Assembly (NCBI GenBank): GCA_026416815.1
Contig: JAOAEJ010000079.1
Location: forward strand, 1 to 38,424
Direction: 5' to 3'
From: Clostridia bacterium
Lineage (GTDB): Bacteria > Bacillota > Clostridia > Acetivibrionales > DSM-2933
Length of the DNA: 38,424 bases
Made by a program: the position numbers and the translations under genes. The notes below the pieces were generated by a model. It was not told the DNA's origin. It saw only the letters and a program-made list of their open reading frames with translations, and did no database searches. Positions within the stretch are counted from its first letter, which is position 1; every line of letters starts with the position of its first letter. Positions 17,290-25,463 of the stretch are shown in pieces.

Positions 17290-17463
17290 GTGGAGAATCT
17301 GGATGAAAAGCTAAAATATGAGGTTATAACCGAACTTGGGTTGTTTGAAAAAGTAAAGAATCTTGGTTGGAAGAGCCTTACTGCTAAGGAAACAGGGAGA
17401 ATTGGCGGGCTCATAACAAAAAAGAAAAAGCTTATGCAGTTAGATAAAAGTCAACAGGCTTAA
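17290..17463 (+). CDS. Alpha/beta-type small acid-soluble spore protein family member
   Basis: 57 residues read from GTG at 17290, 8 bases after CGGAGGTG. LDEKLKYEVITELGL and GWKSLTAKETGRIGG match the alpha/beta-SASP pattern (KYEIAxELG, GWGxLTxxExGRIGG), followed by a Lys-rich tail. These proteins coat spore DNA and protect it. It lacks the longer C-terminal part of classical SASPs, and the usual GPR protease site is not clear, so it may be a minor SASP paralogue. It supports a spore-forming host. Confidence 0.75.
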   Translation: MENLDEKLKYEVITELGLFEKVKNLGWKSLTAKETGRIGGLITKKKKLMQLDKSQQA

Positions 17464-17465
17464 TG

Positions 17466-17523
17466 AAAAGGGACACATCTCTACAGTAGGACCCAATCTG
17501 TAGTGAAAAGAATGTCCCTTTTC
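17466..17523 (+). terminator. Intrinsic terminator after the spore-protein gene
   Basis: AAAAGGGACA pairs with TGTCCCTTTT; an inner CTACAG/CTGTAG stem sits in the loop. Confidence 0.8.
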
Positions 17524-17597
17524 TAATTGTAAAACCTTTATGCTATAATGTACATAGAATTTGTAGTACCAAAATAAATAACAATATATCAGAGATA

Positions 17598-18365
17598 TTG
17601 CAGGGGGTGGGCCGCATTTATACCAATTTTGCTTATATTTATGACAGACTTATGCACGATGTAGACTATATAGGATGGGCCGATTATATAGATGAAATAT
17701 TTAAGACCTATAACTTGAAGCCTTCCTTAGTTCTTGATTTGGGGTGCGGTACAGGAAGTTTATGTATTGAAATGGCGAAGAAAGGATTTGATATGATTGG
17801 GGTAGATGTATCAGCCGATATGCTTTCTTGTGCCAGAACCAAATCAGAGAGCCAGGGGCTAAACATTCTTTATCTCAACCAGGACATGACCAACTTTGAG
17901 TTGTATGGAACTGTAGACGCAATTCTGTGCATGATGGACAGCATAAACTATATAACTCAAAAGAAAGACATTAAAAGGCTATTAAAGCTGGTCAACAACT
18001 ATTTAAATCCCGGAGGATTATTTATTTTTGATATTAATTCTCAGTACAAGCTTGAGAAAGTATTAGGTAACAACGTGTTTTATGAGGTTGATGATGATAT
18101 AAGCTATATATGGCAAAACAGTTATGATAAACGGAGCAAAACGTGTACATTTGATTTAACCTTTTTTGTTAGAGAAGATGATGTTTATAGACGATATGAA
18201 GAAGTACACTATGAAAAAGCTTATTCCATTCAGGAAGTCAAGGATTTCATTAAAGACTCGGGAATGGAATTGTTAGATATATATAATGAATTAAAATTTT
18301 CAAAGCCATCAAATAAAAGTAAAAGAGTATTTTTTGTGTGCAAAAAGGTTAATAAGGCAAAGTAA
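17598..18365 (+). CDS. Class I SAM-dependent methyltransferase, substrate unknown
   Basis: About 255 residues with motif I LDLGCGTGSLCIEMA, motif II IGVDVSADML and the conserved FNxxYDxLMxDVDYxxW-like start (FAYIYDRLMHDVDYIGW). Its relatives are common in Firmicutes and mostly uncharacterised. The start is uncertain: TTG 17598 has no clear ribosome site, GTG 17607 is too near GGGGG, and conservation begins only at about residue 7 (IYTNFAYIYD). It stands alone between a terminator and structured element B. Confidence 0.8.
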   Translation: MQGVGRIYTNFAYIYDRLMHDVDYIGWADYIDEIFKTYNLKPSLVLDLGCGTGSLCIEMAKKGFDMIGVDVSADMLSCARTKSESQGLNILYLNQDMTNFELYGTVDAILCMMDSINYITQKKDIKRLLKLVNNYLNPGGLFIFDINSQYKLEKVLGNNVFYEVDDDISYIWQNSYDKRSKTCTFDLTFFVREDDVYRRYEEVHYEKAYSIQEVKDFIKDSGMELLDIYNELKFSKPSNKSKRVFFVCKKVNKAK

Positions 18366-18619
18366 GGACAACATAAAACAATAACAATATTGACGTACTG
18401 CTAATTATTGTACACAGTTAATGAACATATAAGCTTTTATAAGATACTGTAGTATAATATTTGATAAATGCGGAATAATAAAATTACTAATTTCTTATGG
18501 AAACTTAATAAGATTAATTGGTAATACAATATAAAACTGACTTGTATTTTAGTATAAGCTTGGAGCAAACACTGCGTAAGATGAATTTAATTATAGAAAC
18601 CTTCACTACTAATAAAAAA

Positions 18620-18722
18620 GATAAATCACTGTGAAAGTGTTTTTCCAAGTCGAACAAGTTGCACTTTATACAGCTCATTGCCTAACTTGAAGACACTAAG
18701 TTTACACTGGCTTATCTATAGC
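18620..18722 (-). ncRNA. Structured element, copy B, upstream of the cold-shock gene
   Basis: Oriented by comparison with copies A and C, its sense strand is minus. It shares the core AATGAGCTGT and AAGTGCAACTTG with copy A almost exactly, while the outer stem reads GATAA..CAgTGT and pairs with its own changed partner. It lies upstream of the csp promoter and opposite to the flanking genes, so it is not a leader of either. The rest of gap 18366-18888 holds no gene. Confidence 0.55.
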
Positions 18723-18788
18723 TAAGGGTAAAACAACTCTATATGAAAAATTAAGCAGTCGTTAACATAATTATGGAAGATTATTTGA

Positions 18789-18818
18789 TTGACAAGCAGT
18801 AAAATGATGTGTTACACT
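18789..18818 (+). promoter_or_regulatory. Promoter of the cold-shock gene
   Basis: TTGACA (18789-18794), 18-bp spacer, TACACT (18813-18818). Predicted 5' leader of about 65 nt. Confidence 0.75.
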
Positions 18819-18889
18819 ATTAAAGTTGTTGGGGTTTGGCAAAAGCTGTACAAGCCTAGTTAAAGTAATTATTCAGGAGGAATGCAATA

Positions 18890-19093
18890 ATGGAAAAAGG
18901 AAGAGTAAAATGGTTTAATGCTGAAAAAGGATTTGGCTTTATTGAAAGAGATGGCGGAAATGATGTTTTCGTACATTTTTCAGCAATAAACATGGATGGT
19001 TTCAAAACACTCGAGGAAGGCACAGAAGTTCAGTTTGAAGTTGTTGAGGGAGCTAAAGGGCCTCAGGCTGCAAATGTTTCAAGAGCTATGTAA
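18890..19093 (+). CDS. csp: Cold-shock domain protein
   Basis: 67-residue single OB-fold RNA chaperone of the CspA family. RNP1 KGFGFIE and RNP2 DVFVHFS, the two nucleic-acid-binding strands, are intact, and the length is standard. It binds single-stranded RNA and eases translation under cold or growth change. The ATG follows CAGGAGG. It is monocistronic, with its own promoter and a strong terminator. Confidence 0.96.
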   Translation: MEKGRVKWFNAEKGFGFIERDGGNDVFVHFSAINMDGFKTLEEGTEVQFEVVEGAKGPQAANVSRAM

Positions 19094-19140
19094 TTAAAGT
19101 TTTATCAAACTTTATTATAAATTGAACTAGCCTATAATCA

Positions 19141-19174
19141 CCCCGATATATTGTATCAATATATCGGGGTTTTC
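19141..19174 (+). terminator. Intrinsic terminator after csp
   Basis: CCCCGATATATTG-TAT-CAATATATCGGGG followed by TTTTC, a perfect 13-bp stem. The remaining gap to 19498 shows nothing I can support. Confidence 0.92.
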
Positions 19175-19498
19175 AATTATATACCCAATTGAATATGGAA
19201 GATTTATAAGCTATTACTTTAAGCAAATAATTTGGCATAGTTAAATAAGATAAATTAATGGTATAATCGACTAAGAAGCCTTGTTAATTACTTTGACTAA
19301 AGTTAGAGTTGAGGATATTTCAGATATACTACTGGCATAAAGTACTATGAAGTATTACCAAGGTATATTAAATGAACATAAGGCAAAATAATATAACCTG
19401 AGATGATTAGGGAACTAGAATACCTATAAAAAAATACATACACCCATTATAATTTAAAAAATATATTAATATTTGCATGAGAAAGAGGAGAATAGGCA

Positions 19499-20395
19499 AT
19501 GGCAGATCGCGTAATTAGAGCAACTGCAGCTGGAGGTGCAATTAGAGCATTTGCAGCAGTAACAACGGATATGATAAAAGAAGCAAAGGAAGTACATGGG
19601 CTATCACCCCTGGCGTCTGCAGCATTGGGAAGAACAATGACTGCAGCGGCATTAATGTGTAGGACACTAAAAGGCCATAAGGATACCTTAACAATTCAAA
19701 TTAAAGGTGAGGGGCGTTTAGGTGGTATAGTAGTTATTTCAGACTCAAATGCAAATGTGAGGGGCTACGTTTACAATCCGGATGTATATTTACCCCTTAA
19801 TGAAAGGGGTAAGTTTGATGTCTCAGGAGCAATAGGGGAAAATGGCTATTTAAATGTTATAAAAGACTTAGGATTAAAGGAGCCGTATATCGGGTATGTT
19901 AATCTTGTCTCAGGAGAGATAGCTGAAGATTTGGCTTATTACTTTGCTTCTTCAGAGCAGGTTCCTTCAGTTGTAGCACTTGGTGTGCTTGTAGAGCCGG
20001 AAGGGACCATTTCAAATTCCGGAGGATATATAATTCAGTTGTTGCCGGGGGTAGAAGAAGAGATTGTTGAGTTCCTTGAAAATAAACTACAAGAGATTCC
20101 TCCTGTCACAACTCTTTTAGCAGACGGTAAAAGTCCTGAGGATATTCTCGAATTAATTCTAGGGGAAAAAGACATGAAAATTGTAGAGAATGTACCCTGT
20201 AGGTTTATGTGCAATTGCTCAAGGGAAAGAATGGAGCGAAATGTATTAAGTCTAGGAACAACAGAAATACAAAATATCATAGAGGAGCAGCAGGGAGCAG
20301 AACTACAGTGCCATTTCTGTAATAAAAAATACAATTTTTCAGAGGAAGAATTGAAAAATCTTATAAATGATTATATGAGCAAAGTAGAGGAATAA
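19499..20395 (+). CDS. hslO: Redox-regulated chaperone Hsp33
   Basis: 298-residue holdase chaperone that is switched on by oxidation. The C-terminal redox switch is complete: CNC (C238, C240) and CHFC (C271, C274), which bind zinc when reduced and form disulfides under oxidative or hypochlorous stress. The N-terminal domain shows the family segment KGEGRLGGIVVISDSNANVRGY. Start ATG after AGAGGAG. It is a single gene ending about 55 bases before the tRNA promoter. Confidence 0.96.
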   Translation: MADRVIRATAAGGAIRAFAAVTTDMIKEAKEVHGLSPLASAALGRTMTAAALMCRTLKGHKDTLTIQIKGEGRLGGIVVISDSNANVRGYVYNPDVYLPLNERGKFDVSGAIGENGYLNVIKDLGLKEPYIGYVNLVSGEIAEDLAYYFASSEQVPSVVALGVLVEPEGTISNSGGYIIQLLPGVEEEIVEFLENKLQEIPPVTTLLADGKSPEDILELILGEKDMKIVENVPCRFMCNCSRERMERNVLSLGTTEIQNIIEEQQGAELQCHFCNKKYNFSEEELKNLINDYMSKVEE

Positions 20396-20448
20396 CAAGC
20401 AACGGAGATTAAGATTCTTATAATTTAAAATAAATCACTATTTTAGTG

Positions 20449-20477
20449 TTGACTTCGGGCCATAATTTCTGTATACT
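20449..20477 (+). promoter_or_regulatory. Promoter of the tRNA operon
   Basis: TTGACT (20449-20454), 17-bp spacer, TATACT (20472-20477), about 65 bases before the first tRNA. Strong sigma-A type. Confidence 0.8.
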
Positions 20478-20540
20478 ATCAAATGTCGACGAGCGAGAGC
20501 AGTAAAACGAAGTCGGCAAAGCAAGGAATAAAGTGTTAGA

Positions 20541-20616
20541 GGGCGCTTAGCTCAGCTGGGAGAGCACCTGCCTTACAAGCAGGGGGTCATAGGTTCGAGC
20601 CCTATAGTGCCCACCA
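20541..20616 (+). tRNA. tRNA-Val (anticodon TAC)
   Basis: 76 nt with encoded CCA. Acceptor GGGCGCT/AGTGCCC; anticodon stem CCTGC/GCAGG with loop CTTACAA; normal T-arm GGTTCGAGCC. Confidence 0.97.
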
Positions 20617-20665
20617 AATTCAAAATTTGGTTATTGACAAGGTAGTAAAGAAAATGATACAATGT

Positions 20666-20742
20666 GGCCCGGTAGTTCAGTTGGTTAGAATGCCAGCCTG
20701 TCACGCTGGAGGTCGAGGGTTCGAGCCCCTTCCGGGTCTCCA
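20666..20742 (+). tRNA. tRNA-Asp (anticodon GTC)
   Basis: 77 nt with encoded CCA. Acceptor GGCCCGG/CCGGGTC; anticodon loop CTGTCAC. The discriminator base before CCA is T, where tRNA-Asp normally has G73, an important identity base in studied AspRS systems. Confidence 0.95.
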
Positions 20743-20803
20743 ATTTACTTACTTATATCAGCCTAGTTGCTAAGCTTGGAATTATGCGCTAGATACTAAA
20801 TAT

Positions 20804-20878
20804 GCGGGTTTAACTCAGCGGTAGAGTGTCACCTTGCCAAGGTGAAAGTCGCGCGTTCAAATCGCGTAACCCGCTCCA
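20804..20878 (+). tRNA. tRNA-Gly (anticodon GCC)
   Basis: 75 nt with encoded CCA. Acceptor GCGGGTT/AACCCGC; anticodon stem TCACC/GGTGA with loop TTGCCAA. Confidence 0.97.
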
Positions 20879-20881
20879 ATG

Positions 20882-20909
20882 TAATCAGCTTGTCGATGAC
20901 AAGCTGATT
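20882..20909 (+). terminator. Hairpin between tRNA-Gly and tRNA-Cys
   Basis: AATCAGCTTGTC-GAT-GACAAGCTGATT followed by ATTT. A perfect 11-12 bp stem inside the tRNA operon: either a partial terminator or a processing signal. Confidence 0.6.
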
Positions 20910-20917
20910 ATTTATGT

Positions 20918-20992
<75 letters not shown>

Positions 20993-21000
20993 AAATGTTA

Positions 21001-21053
21001 AAAGCAGCTTGAACAGTAACTTGTAAGAGGGTTAACTGATTAAGCTGTTTTTT
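21001..21053 (+). terminator. Terminator of the tRNA operon
   Basis: AAAGCAGCTT pairs with AAGCTGTTTT (one G-U pair), followed by TTG. Confidence 0.65.
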
Positions 21054-21279
21054 GATGTTTATAAACCTTTGTGGCGTTTCAAAGTATAGGTATTTGTATC
21101 GAAGTAGCATAATGGATTACTAAACTCAGGTTACAAATAGCGACAAAATGGATTTTTATAAATTGGGCAAGAACGGTATTAGAACCTTTTCATCTAAGTG
21201 AGGAAAAAAGACTGCTTTAATATTGAGGATTTTTCAAACTTCACACATGATTTATGACTGCTAAGAAACTTTAAGGGCT

Positions 21280-21840
21280 TGCGGCAAAAACACTTCAAGA
21301 CTATATTGTATATATGAGGTGTTTCATAGACTCGGTAAAAGATAACGTAACGAACTATGAGAACCGTATCGTCGAAAAGAGTGTATTATTGGCGCATATG
21401 GCTATATGTTCAACAGTGATAAAAGGATTTTTAGGTCGCTGGACTTAAGCGAGTATTCAGATTGCAGGAACTATGTTACTACACTGGTTATACTAAACTG
21501 TGGGTGCAGCATAAATCAACTTCCGAACGTTATGATAGATAATTATAGCAGCAAAGACACAACCACAAAGATTAACAGTGGTACAGCCAAGACAAGAGAA
21601 GCTAAGATTTCACTAAACAGTTTCGGCACAACAAAGCACCTTCAAAGGGTGGTACATATTACCAAAGCCAACCATAAGGATTATATTTTTAATTCTATCT
21701 ATATGGCCCAAACTTACACCATTTACAACGAAAGGAATTTTAGAAAGGATGAAAACAGTCAAGGATTACGCACAAGCAAACAACTCCCTAAGAGTACGGA
21801 AGGATATTTGCTGGGGATGGTTTTACCCTTTTTGCCATAA
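21280..21840 (+). pseudogene. Degenerate tyrosine recombinase/integrase
   Basis: One frame from 21406 gives SDKRIFRSLDLSEYSDCRNY then VTTLVILNCGCSINQLPNV, which matches the start of the catalytic domain of XerC-like integrases (DKxTFxGLRDYxIxLxLLDTGIRxxEL). TKHLQRVVHITK further on fits the strand before the active-site block. The upstream part (AAKTLQDYIVYMRCFID, YENRIVE) is in another frame, so there is at least one frameshift. The Arg...His-x-x-Arg...Tyr block is missing. It lies about 300 bp after tRNA-Cys, a classic place for an integrative-element recombinase. The subfamily cannot be fixed. Confidence 0.55.
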
Positions 21841-21843
21841 AGA

Positions 21844-21880
21844 AGCCTCCTATGATTTTATATTTTATCATAAAAGGCCT
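21844..21880. terminator. Hairpin between the converging integrase and loaP remnants
   Basis: GCCTCCTATGAT and ATCATAAAAGGC pair with a small internal mismatch at the meeting point of two converging reading frames. Probably a bidirectional terminator remnant. Confidence 0.45.
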
Positions 21881-22409
21881 ATTTACAGACTTTTTTCACA
21901 GTCTCGTCATATTTGTACAATATTTCAATACCTACGTCTATGATTCTTGGCTAGCCCATAAAATTCAGCTGGATCTTTGCTCTATTTGTATGCTTGTTAA
22001 CTTTTTTAATTATTCCTTCCATTCCATATAGAGGACCATCTTTGACCAGCACTTTGGAATTTTTCCACATAAACTCTAGGGCAGTCAATGAGTGAATTAT
22101 CTCCAAGAAGTTTTAGAAGTGTTGATATTTCGTATTCTTCAATCCGTGAATAGTATGTCCCTGTATTTAAAATATTTATGAGGCTTGGTATGCTATTGAT
22201 TATTCTATATTTTTAAAAGTCCATAGCTGTATAAATAAAAACATATCCAGGAAATAACATCTTAAGAATGGAATAGGTTTTCCCTGCTTTTTTTCGAGTC
22301 TCCTTTTGGGTATAAGCAAACGTAGATTTTCTTTATCAAAGTAGAAATTAAGCTATCTCTTGACATCCTCTTCCTTGAATGTTTTAACTAATACAGCGTA
22401 CCATTCCAA
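21879..22409 (-). pseudogene. loaP: Broken NusG-like antiterminator of the LoaP type
   Basis: Minus strand, TTG start (22407-22409) 6 bases after GGAGGTG. It reads MEWYAVLVKTFKEEDVKR, then a TAG stop, then LRLLIPKRRLEKKQGKPIPF, a frameshift to MLFPGYVFIYTAMD, more stops, and finally a KOW-like end KDGPLYGMEGIIKKVNKHTN with RAKIQLNFMG. WYAxxVKT, the IPKR block, FPGYVFI and the KOW loop are all NusG/LoaP features. In Bacillus velezensis LoaP promotes readthrough of terminators in polyketide operons, so its place near a trans-AT PKS fits. At least three in-frame stops and one shift make a working protein very unlikely. Confidence 0.72.
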
Positions 22410-22574
22410 ATGATTCACCTCCATTTTTACAATTCACAAGTAATTTACATATTTCGCTAAGAGGCTAAAATAAAAAATTTGGGTTTATCAAAAGACAACG
22501 AAACCGATTGCAGATAATGAAGCTATGCAACATATTGAAAGTACCCAAACAGATTTTATGCTTGGGGCACAAAA

Positions 22575-23085
22575 TCTAAGAGTAAGCCAAAGATATGGAA
22601 GTCAGTGAAGGAATAGTATATAGAGTAATGAAAAGCATTGGGGTAGAGTAGAAATAGCAAGGAAATATAGAACTCAGACTACTACCCAAATGATAACCTG
22701 CCAGTTGGTAGAGAATATATTAAACAGAGACTTAAAGCAGAGAAGCCTTTCCAGAAATGGATATTAGATATTGCACTATATTCCTACAGTTGAAGGAGTT
22801 GGTTATAGAAGCTCTTAACCAAACCAGATTCAGACTAGGACATGAACTATTGGTTCATGTTGGCATGAGATTTTATGGTATTGAAGTGAGAAATATTAAG
22901 AGATTATAGAGAAAACTGGCTTTGTATGAGGTATGATCCCAAAGGGCAATAGCTGGATAATACTATTATGGAATCTTTCTAGAGTAAGTTGAAAAGTGGA
23001 TAGCTGAGGAGGAGAGGCAAAAAGCTAAAAACAATTGAAGAAGCAAAACCAGTAGTTTTTGAAGTGCATAGAGATTTTTTCAGCC
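22575..23085 (+). mobile_element. IS3-family transposase remnant
   Basis: Pieces of an IS3 orfB can be read in shifting frames: VSEGIVYRVMKSIGVE, ARKYRTQTT, ENILNRDLKAEKPFQKWILD followed by the shifted IPTVEG, then PKGNSW / DNTIMESF and EEAKPVVFEVHRDF. These are the conserved order of an IS3 transposase, including the DD and E regions (KWxxDIxYIPT, GNxWDNAxxESF). Many stops and an internal deletion make it dead. No clean terminal inverted repeats were found. Confidence 0.7.
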
Positions 23086-23584
23086 GGGATAGACTCGATT
23101 TCATGAATCGCTACGTGCTACCAAGCCTTACTTCTTGTCAAGGTAGCCACGTTTTTGCGCATCTATTTTATCCTTAGAATAATGGCAAGCAGTATAATTG
23201 CTCAAATGTCTCTTTTCAAATTGTGTGACTTGAAGTAATTGTATTAAAGGGGGAAACTATACATACCGTCTTATGTACCTATTTTATTGAGGTAGAGTCA
23301 GTTAGCACTCAAAAACACTATGATAATTAAAAGGAGCACACATAAAGATTTTTTTAAGTTATAAGGACATATCTGCCGAGTCATGAGCATTCTTTAAGCG
23401 GAGGAGGTGTTCTTGAAAAATTTCTTAAGAGAGGGGACCTCCGTCATCTTAAATTTCTTTAGCTGGAATCATATTGATTTATGATGTCAGTCTGGGTGAG
23501 AAATGGTAAATTAAATAATTGCATATAAACTATTTTAAGCCCTCTTATACAGATAAATATGGGTGAAATTTTACAAATTAACTA
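23086..23584. other. AT-rich stretch without a gene
   Basis: No credible reading frame. One hairpin is notable: GGAGGT (23403-23408) and ACCTCC (23437-23442) around an inner TCTT/AAGA. It lies upstream of the first candidate promoter and its role is unknown. Confidence 0.4.
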
Positions 23585-23613
23585 TTCACAGATTTAAACG
23601 TTTGTGTTATTCT
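23585..23613 (+). promoter_or_regulatory. Candidate promoter toward the PKS cluster
   Basis: TTCACA (23585-23590), 17-bp spacer, TATTCT (23608-23613). A second match, TTGTGT-17-TATAAT, sits at 23771-23799. Both point toward the PKS genes, which start 1.7-1.9 kb downstream. Confidence 0.45.
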
Positions 23614-23800
23614 ATATATAAATAGGCAAAAAATTATTTATTTTGGGGTTGTTTAGAAGTCTATGAAGATTATTGTTGAAAAAACACTCATAGAAGTACT
23701 AGTGGGGGACGTAAGTATTTTATATAAGAAGTATTTATGAGACTTTTAAGTGTATAACTTGAATATATATTTGTGTGTTAAAGATTGTGTTTTTATAATG

Positions 23801-23847
23801 AAAGGCTCACCCTAACTGTATTAGTACTGTTAAGGGGAGCCTTTTAG
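23801..23847 (+). terminator. Strong intrinsic terminator upstream of the PKS genes
   Basis: AAAGGCTCACCCTAAC (23801-23816) pairs with GTTAAGGGGAGCCTTT (23829-23844), then T and A. It lies between the first candidate promoter and the PKS genes, as expected for a leader that needs antitermination. The following stretch to 24332 shows only stop-ridden fragments that I cannot identify. Confidence 0.75.
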
Positions 23848-24332
23848 TTATGTTTGGAAAAATGCCAAAAATTTTTCAGCCAAAGATGTTGAAGTAAGTT
23901 ACTTATATATTTGCAATATAATTAATTGGAAAAGCAAAACCAGTAAATTATGTAACTTATTAGCGGAAATGAATGATCTATCGCTTAGCATTGCAATAGC
24001 CTTCTGCTATCTTATATTGCTATTTATTATGTTATAAAAATGTTTATAGTAAACGTAATTATTATAACCTTTGAGACACCGATAGAAGCTACGGCACGTC
24101 GGTGGAAAGAAGGGGACATACAGAAAAATGTGGGTAGTGCATAAAATGCTGTGCATGAAATGGCGGAGCTATGCTTAAATTGCTCACATGTAAAAATTTG
24201 TATGCTAGAGTTTGGAATTATAGAATACAATCCAGTATTTTTACACTAAATAACAGGAAAAGCTAACAACTTTGATATATAGAAATTTACACATAACTTC
24301 AATAGACAGAGAGTTAACGGGTAAATGCATTT

Positions 24333-25113
24333 ATGTATAATGAAATTTGTTATTCAAAAAACTGTACCGCAGAGAACTATACATATACTGATATACTTTA
24401 CTTGAAGTCCATGCGGAGAATCTACAGGGCATTTATCAATTTTGTAAGAAAGGAAATGATTTTAGAAAGCAAGGCCCCGAATCTTTTCTTCATGATGAAG
24501 AAAGCAAATATTTTGAATCGCTTGTATATGAGCAGAGGATAAATAGTTATCTTTTAGGAAGGTATTCTGCTAAAAAAGCAGTATCTGCATTAACTGGTGA
24601 AGGTAGTCTAAAAAGAATTCTTATAAAAAAGGGGTTTTTAATCAACCGATTATAGTTTGCGATTCGTGTAGAAATATACAGGTAAGCTTGACTCATTGTA
24701 ATAACCTTGCAGATGCAGTGGCATTTAATGACATGCTCGTTTTAGGTATTGATATTGAGAAGATTAATAAACGTGTAAATAGAGGTATAGAAGCAGAGTT
24801 AACTCAATATGAGAAAAATCTTGCTTATAGAGTATCACATTTACGTGGAAAATTCCCTCTGATGGTTTGGAAAATAAAGGAATAGCTTTCTAAGGTTTTA
24901 AAAACGGGATTAACTGTACCCTTTAGTATTTTAGAAGTGAATCATATTGAAGTTTGTGACGGATATTATTCCAGTACTTTTTCGAATTTTACTCAGTATA
25001 ATTCAATTTCATTTATGGCAGAGGATTATGTGTGCTCAATTACTTACCCCAAAAATAGTGAAATAGATATTAATATAAATAGAATTAAGAAAAACTTGCA
25101 CACATTTATATAA
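24333..25113 (+). pseudogene. Broken 4'-phosphopantetheinyl transferase (Sfp type)
   Basis: A shifted frame gives ESLVYEQRINSYLLGRYSAK, then after a 1-base slip at the GGGGTTTTT tract GVFNQPIIVCDS, QVSLTHCNNLADAVAF, LGIDIEKINKRVN, LTQYEKNL, VWKIKE, a TAG stop, and LSKVLKTGLTVPFSILEV. This is the Sfp-type order: Mg-binding GIDIE (the conserved Asp/Glu pair) and WxxKExxxK, where the TAG replaces the residue just after KE. There are at least two frameshifts and one stop. Such enzymes attach phosphopantetheine to ACPs; here it would have served the adjacent PKS. A different gene elsewhere would be needed. Confidence 0.75.
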
Positions 25114-25463
25114 AGTAGTACTTCAAGGCCATACTTGTAAAGCATGATATCCTCACACTTAGAGCATTTTGTAGGATTATGGATAAGCGATTTCTAAATA
25201 TTTATAACTATTATGCTTACCTAACAGATTTTCGGAAGTCGATAGCCTTGCGATAAAAAGCTAAAAAATAAACCATTGGGCTTAAACGCAGCAGGGTTTA
25301 GTAAATATATTACCTAGGAATAAAAACTATTATTTGGATACATAACACTGGGCAGGGGTTATAAAAAGCAGTATACGGAGCCTGTCTACAATAAAGCAAA
25401 GAGCGTACTATTAAAGATATAATCAACGGAGAAAAACTTTTAAATAAGAAAGTTGGATGGTTA
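25114..25463. other. Gene-free stretch before the PKS operon
   Basis: No intact frame. Short stop-broken fragments near 25200-25420 are not identifiable. The ribosome site for the next gene is not strong. Confidence 0.4.

Noticed and set aside
21749..21943. 64-codon plus-strand frame overlapping the integrase and loaP remnants
   Set aside because: It mixes integrase remnant sequence with the antisense of the loaP remnant; not a gene.
23403..23442. GGAGGT...ACCTCC hairpin as a possible LoaP binding site
   Set aside because: It lies upstream of the candidate promoters, so it may not be transcribed with the PKS leader; no sequence match to a known LoaP target could be made by eye.
23662..23739. 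25-codon frame starting MKIIVEKTLIEVL between the two candidate promoters
   Set aside because: It could be a leader peptide, but there is no good ribosome site and no regulatory codon run.
24027..24230. 67-codon minus-strand frame in the eroded region
   Set aside because: No recognisable motif, poor start context and surrounded by decayed sequence.
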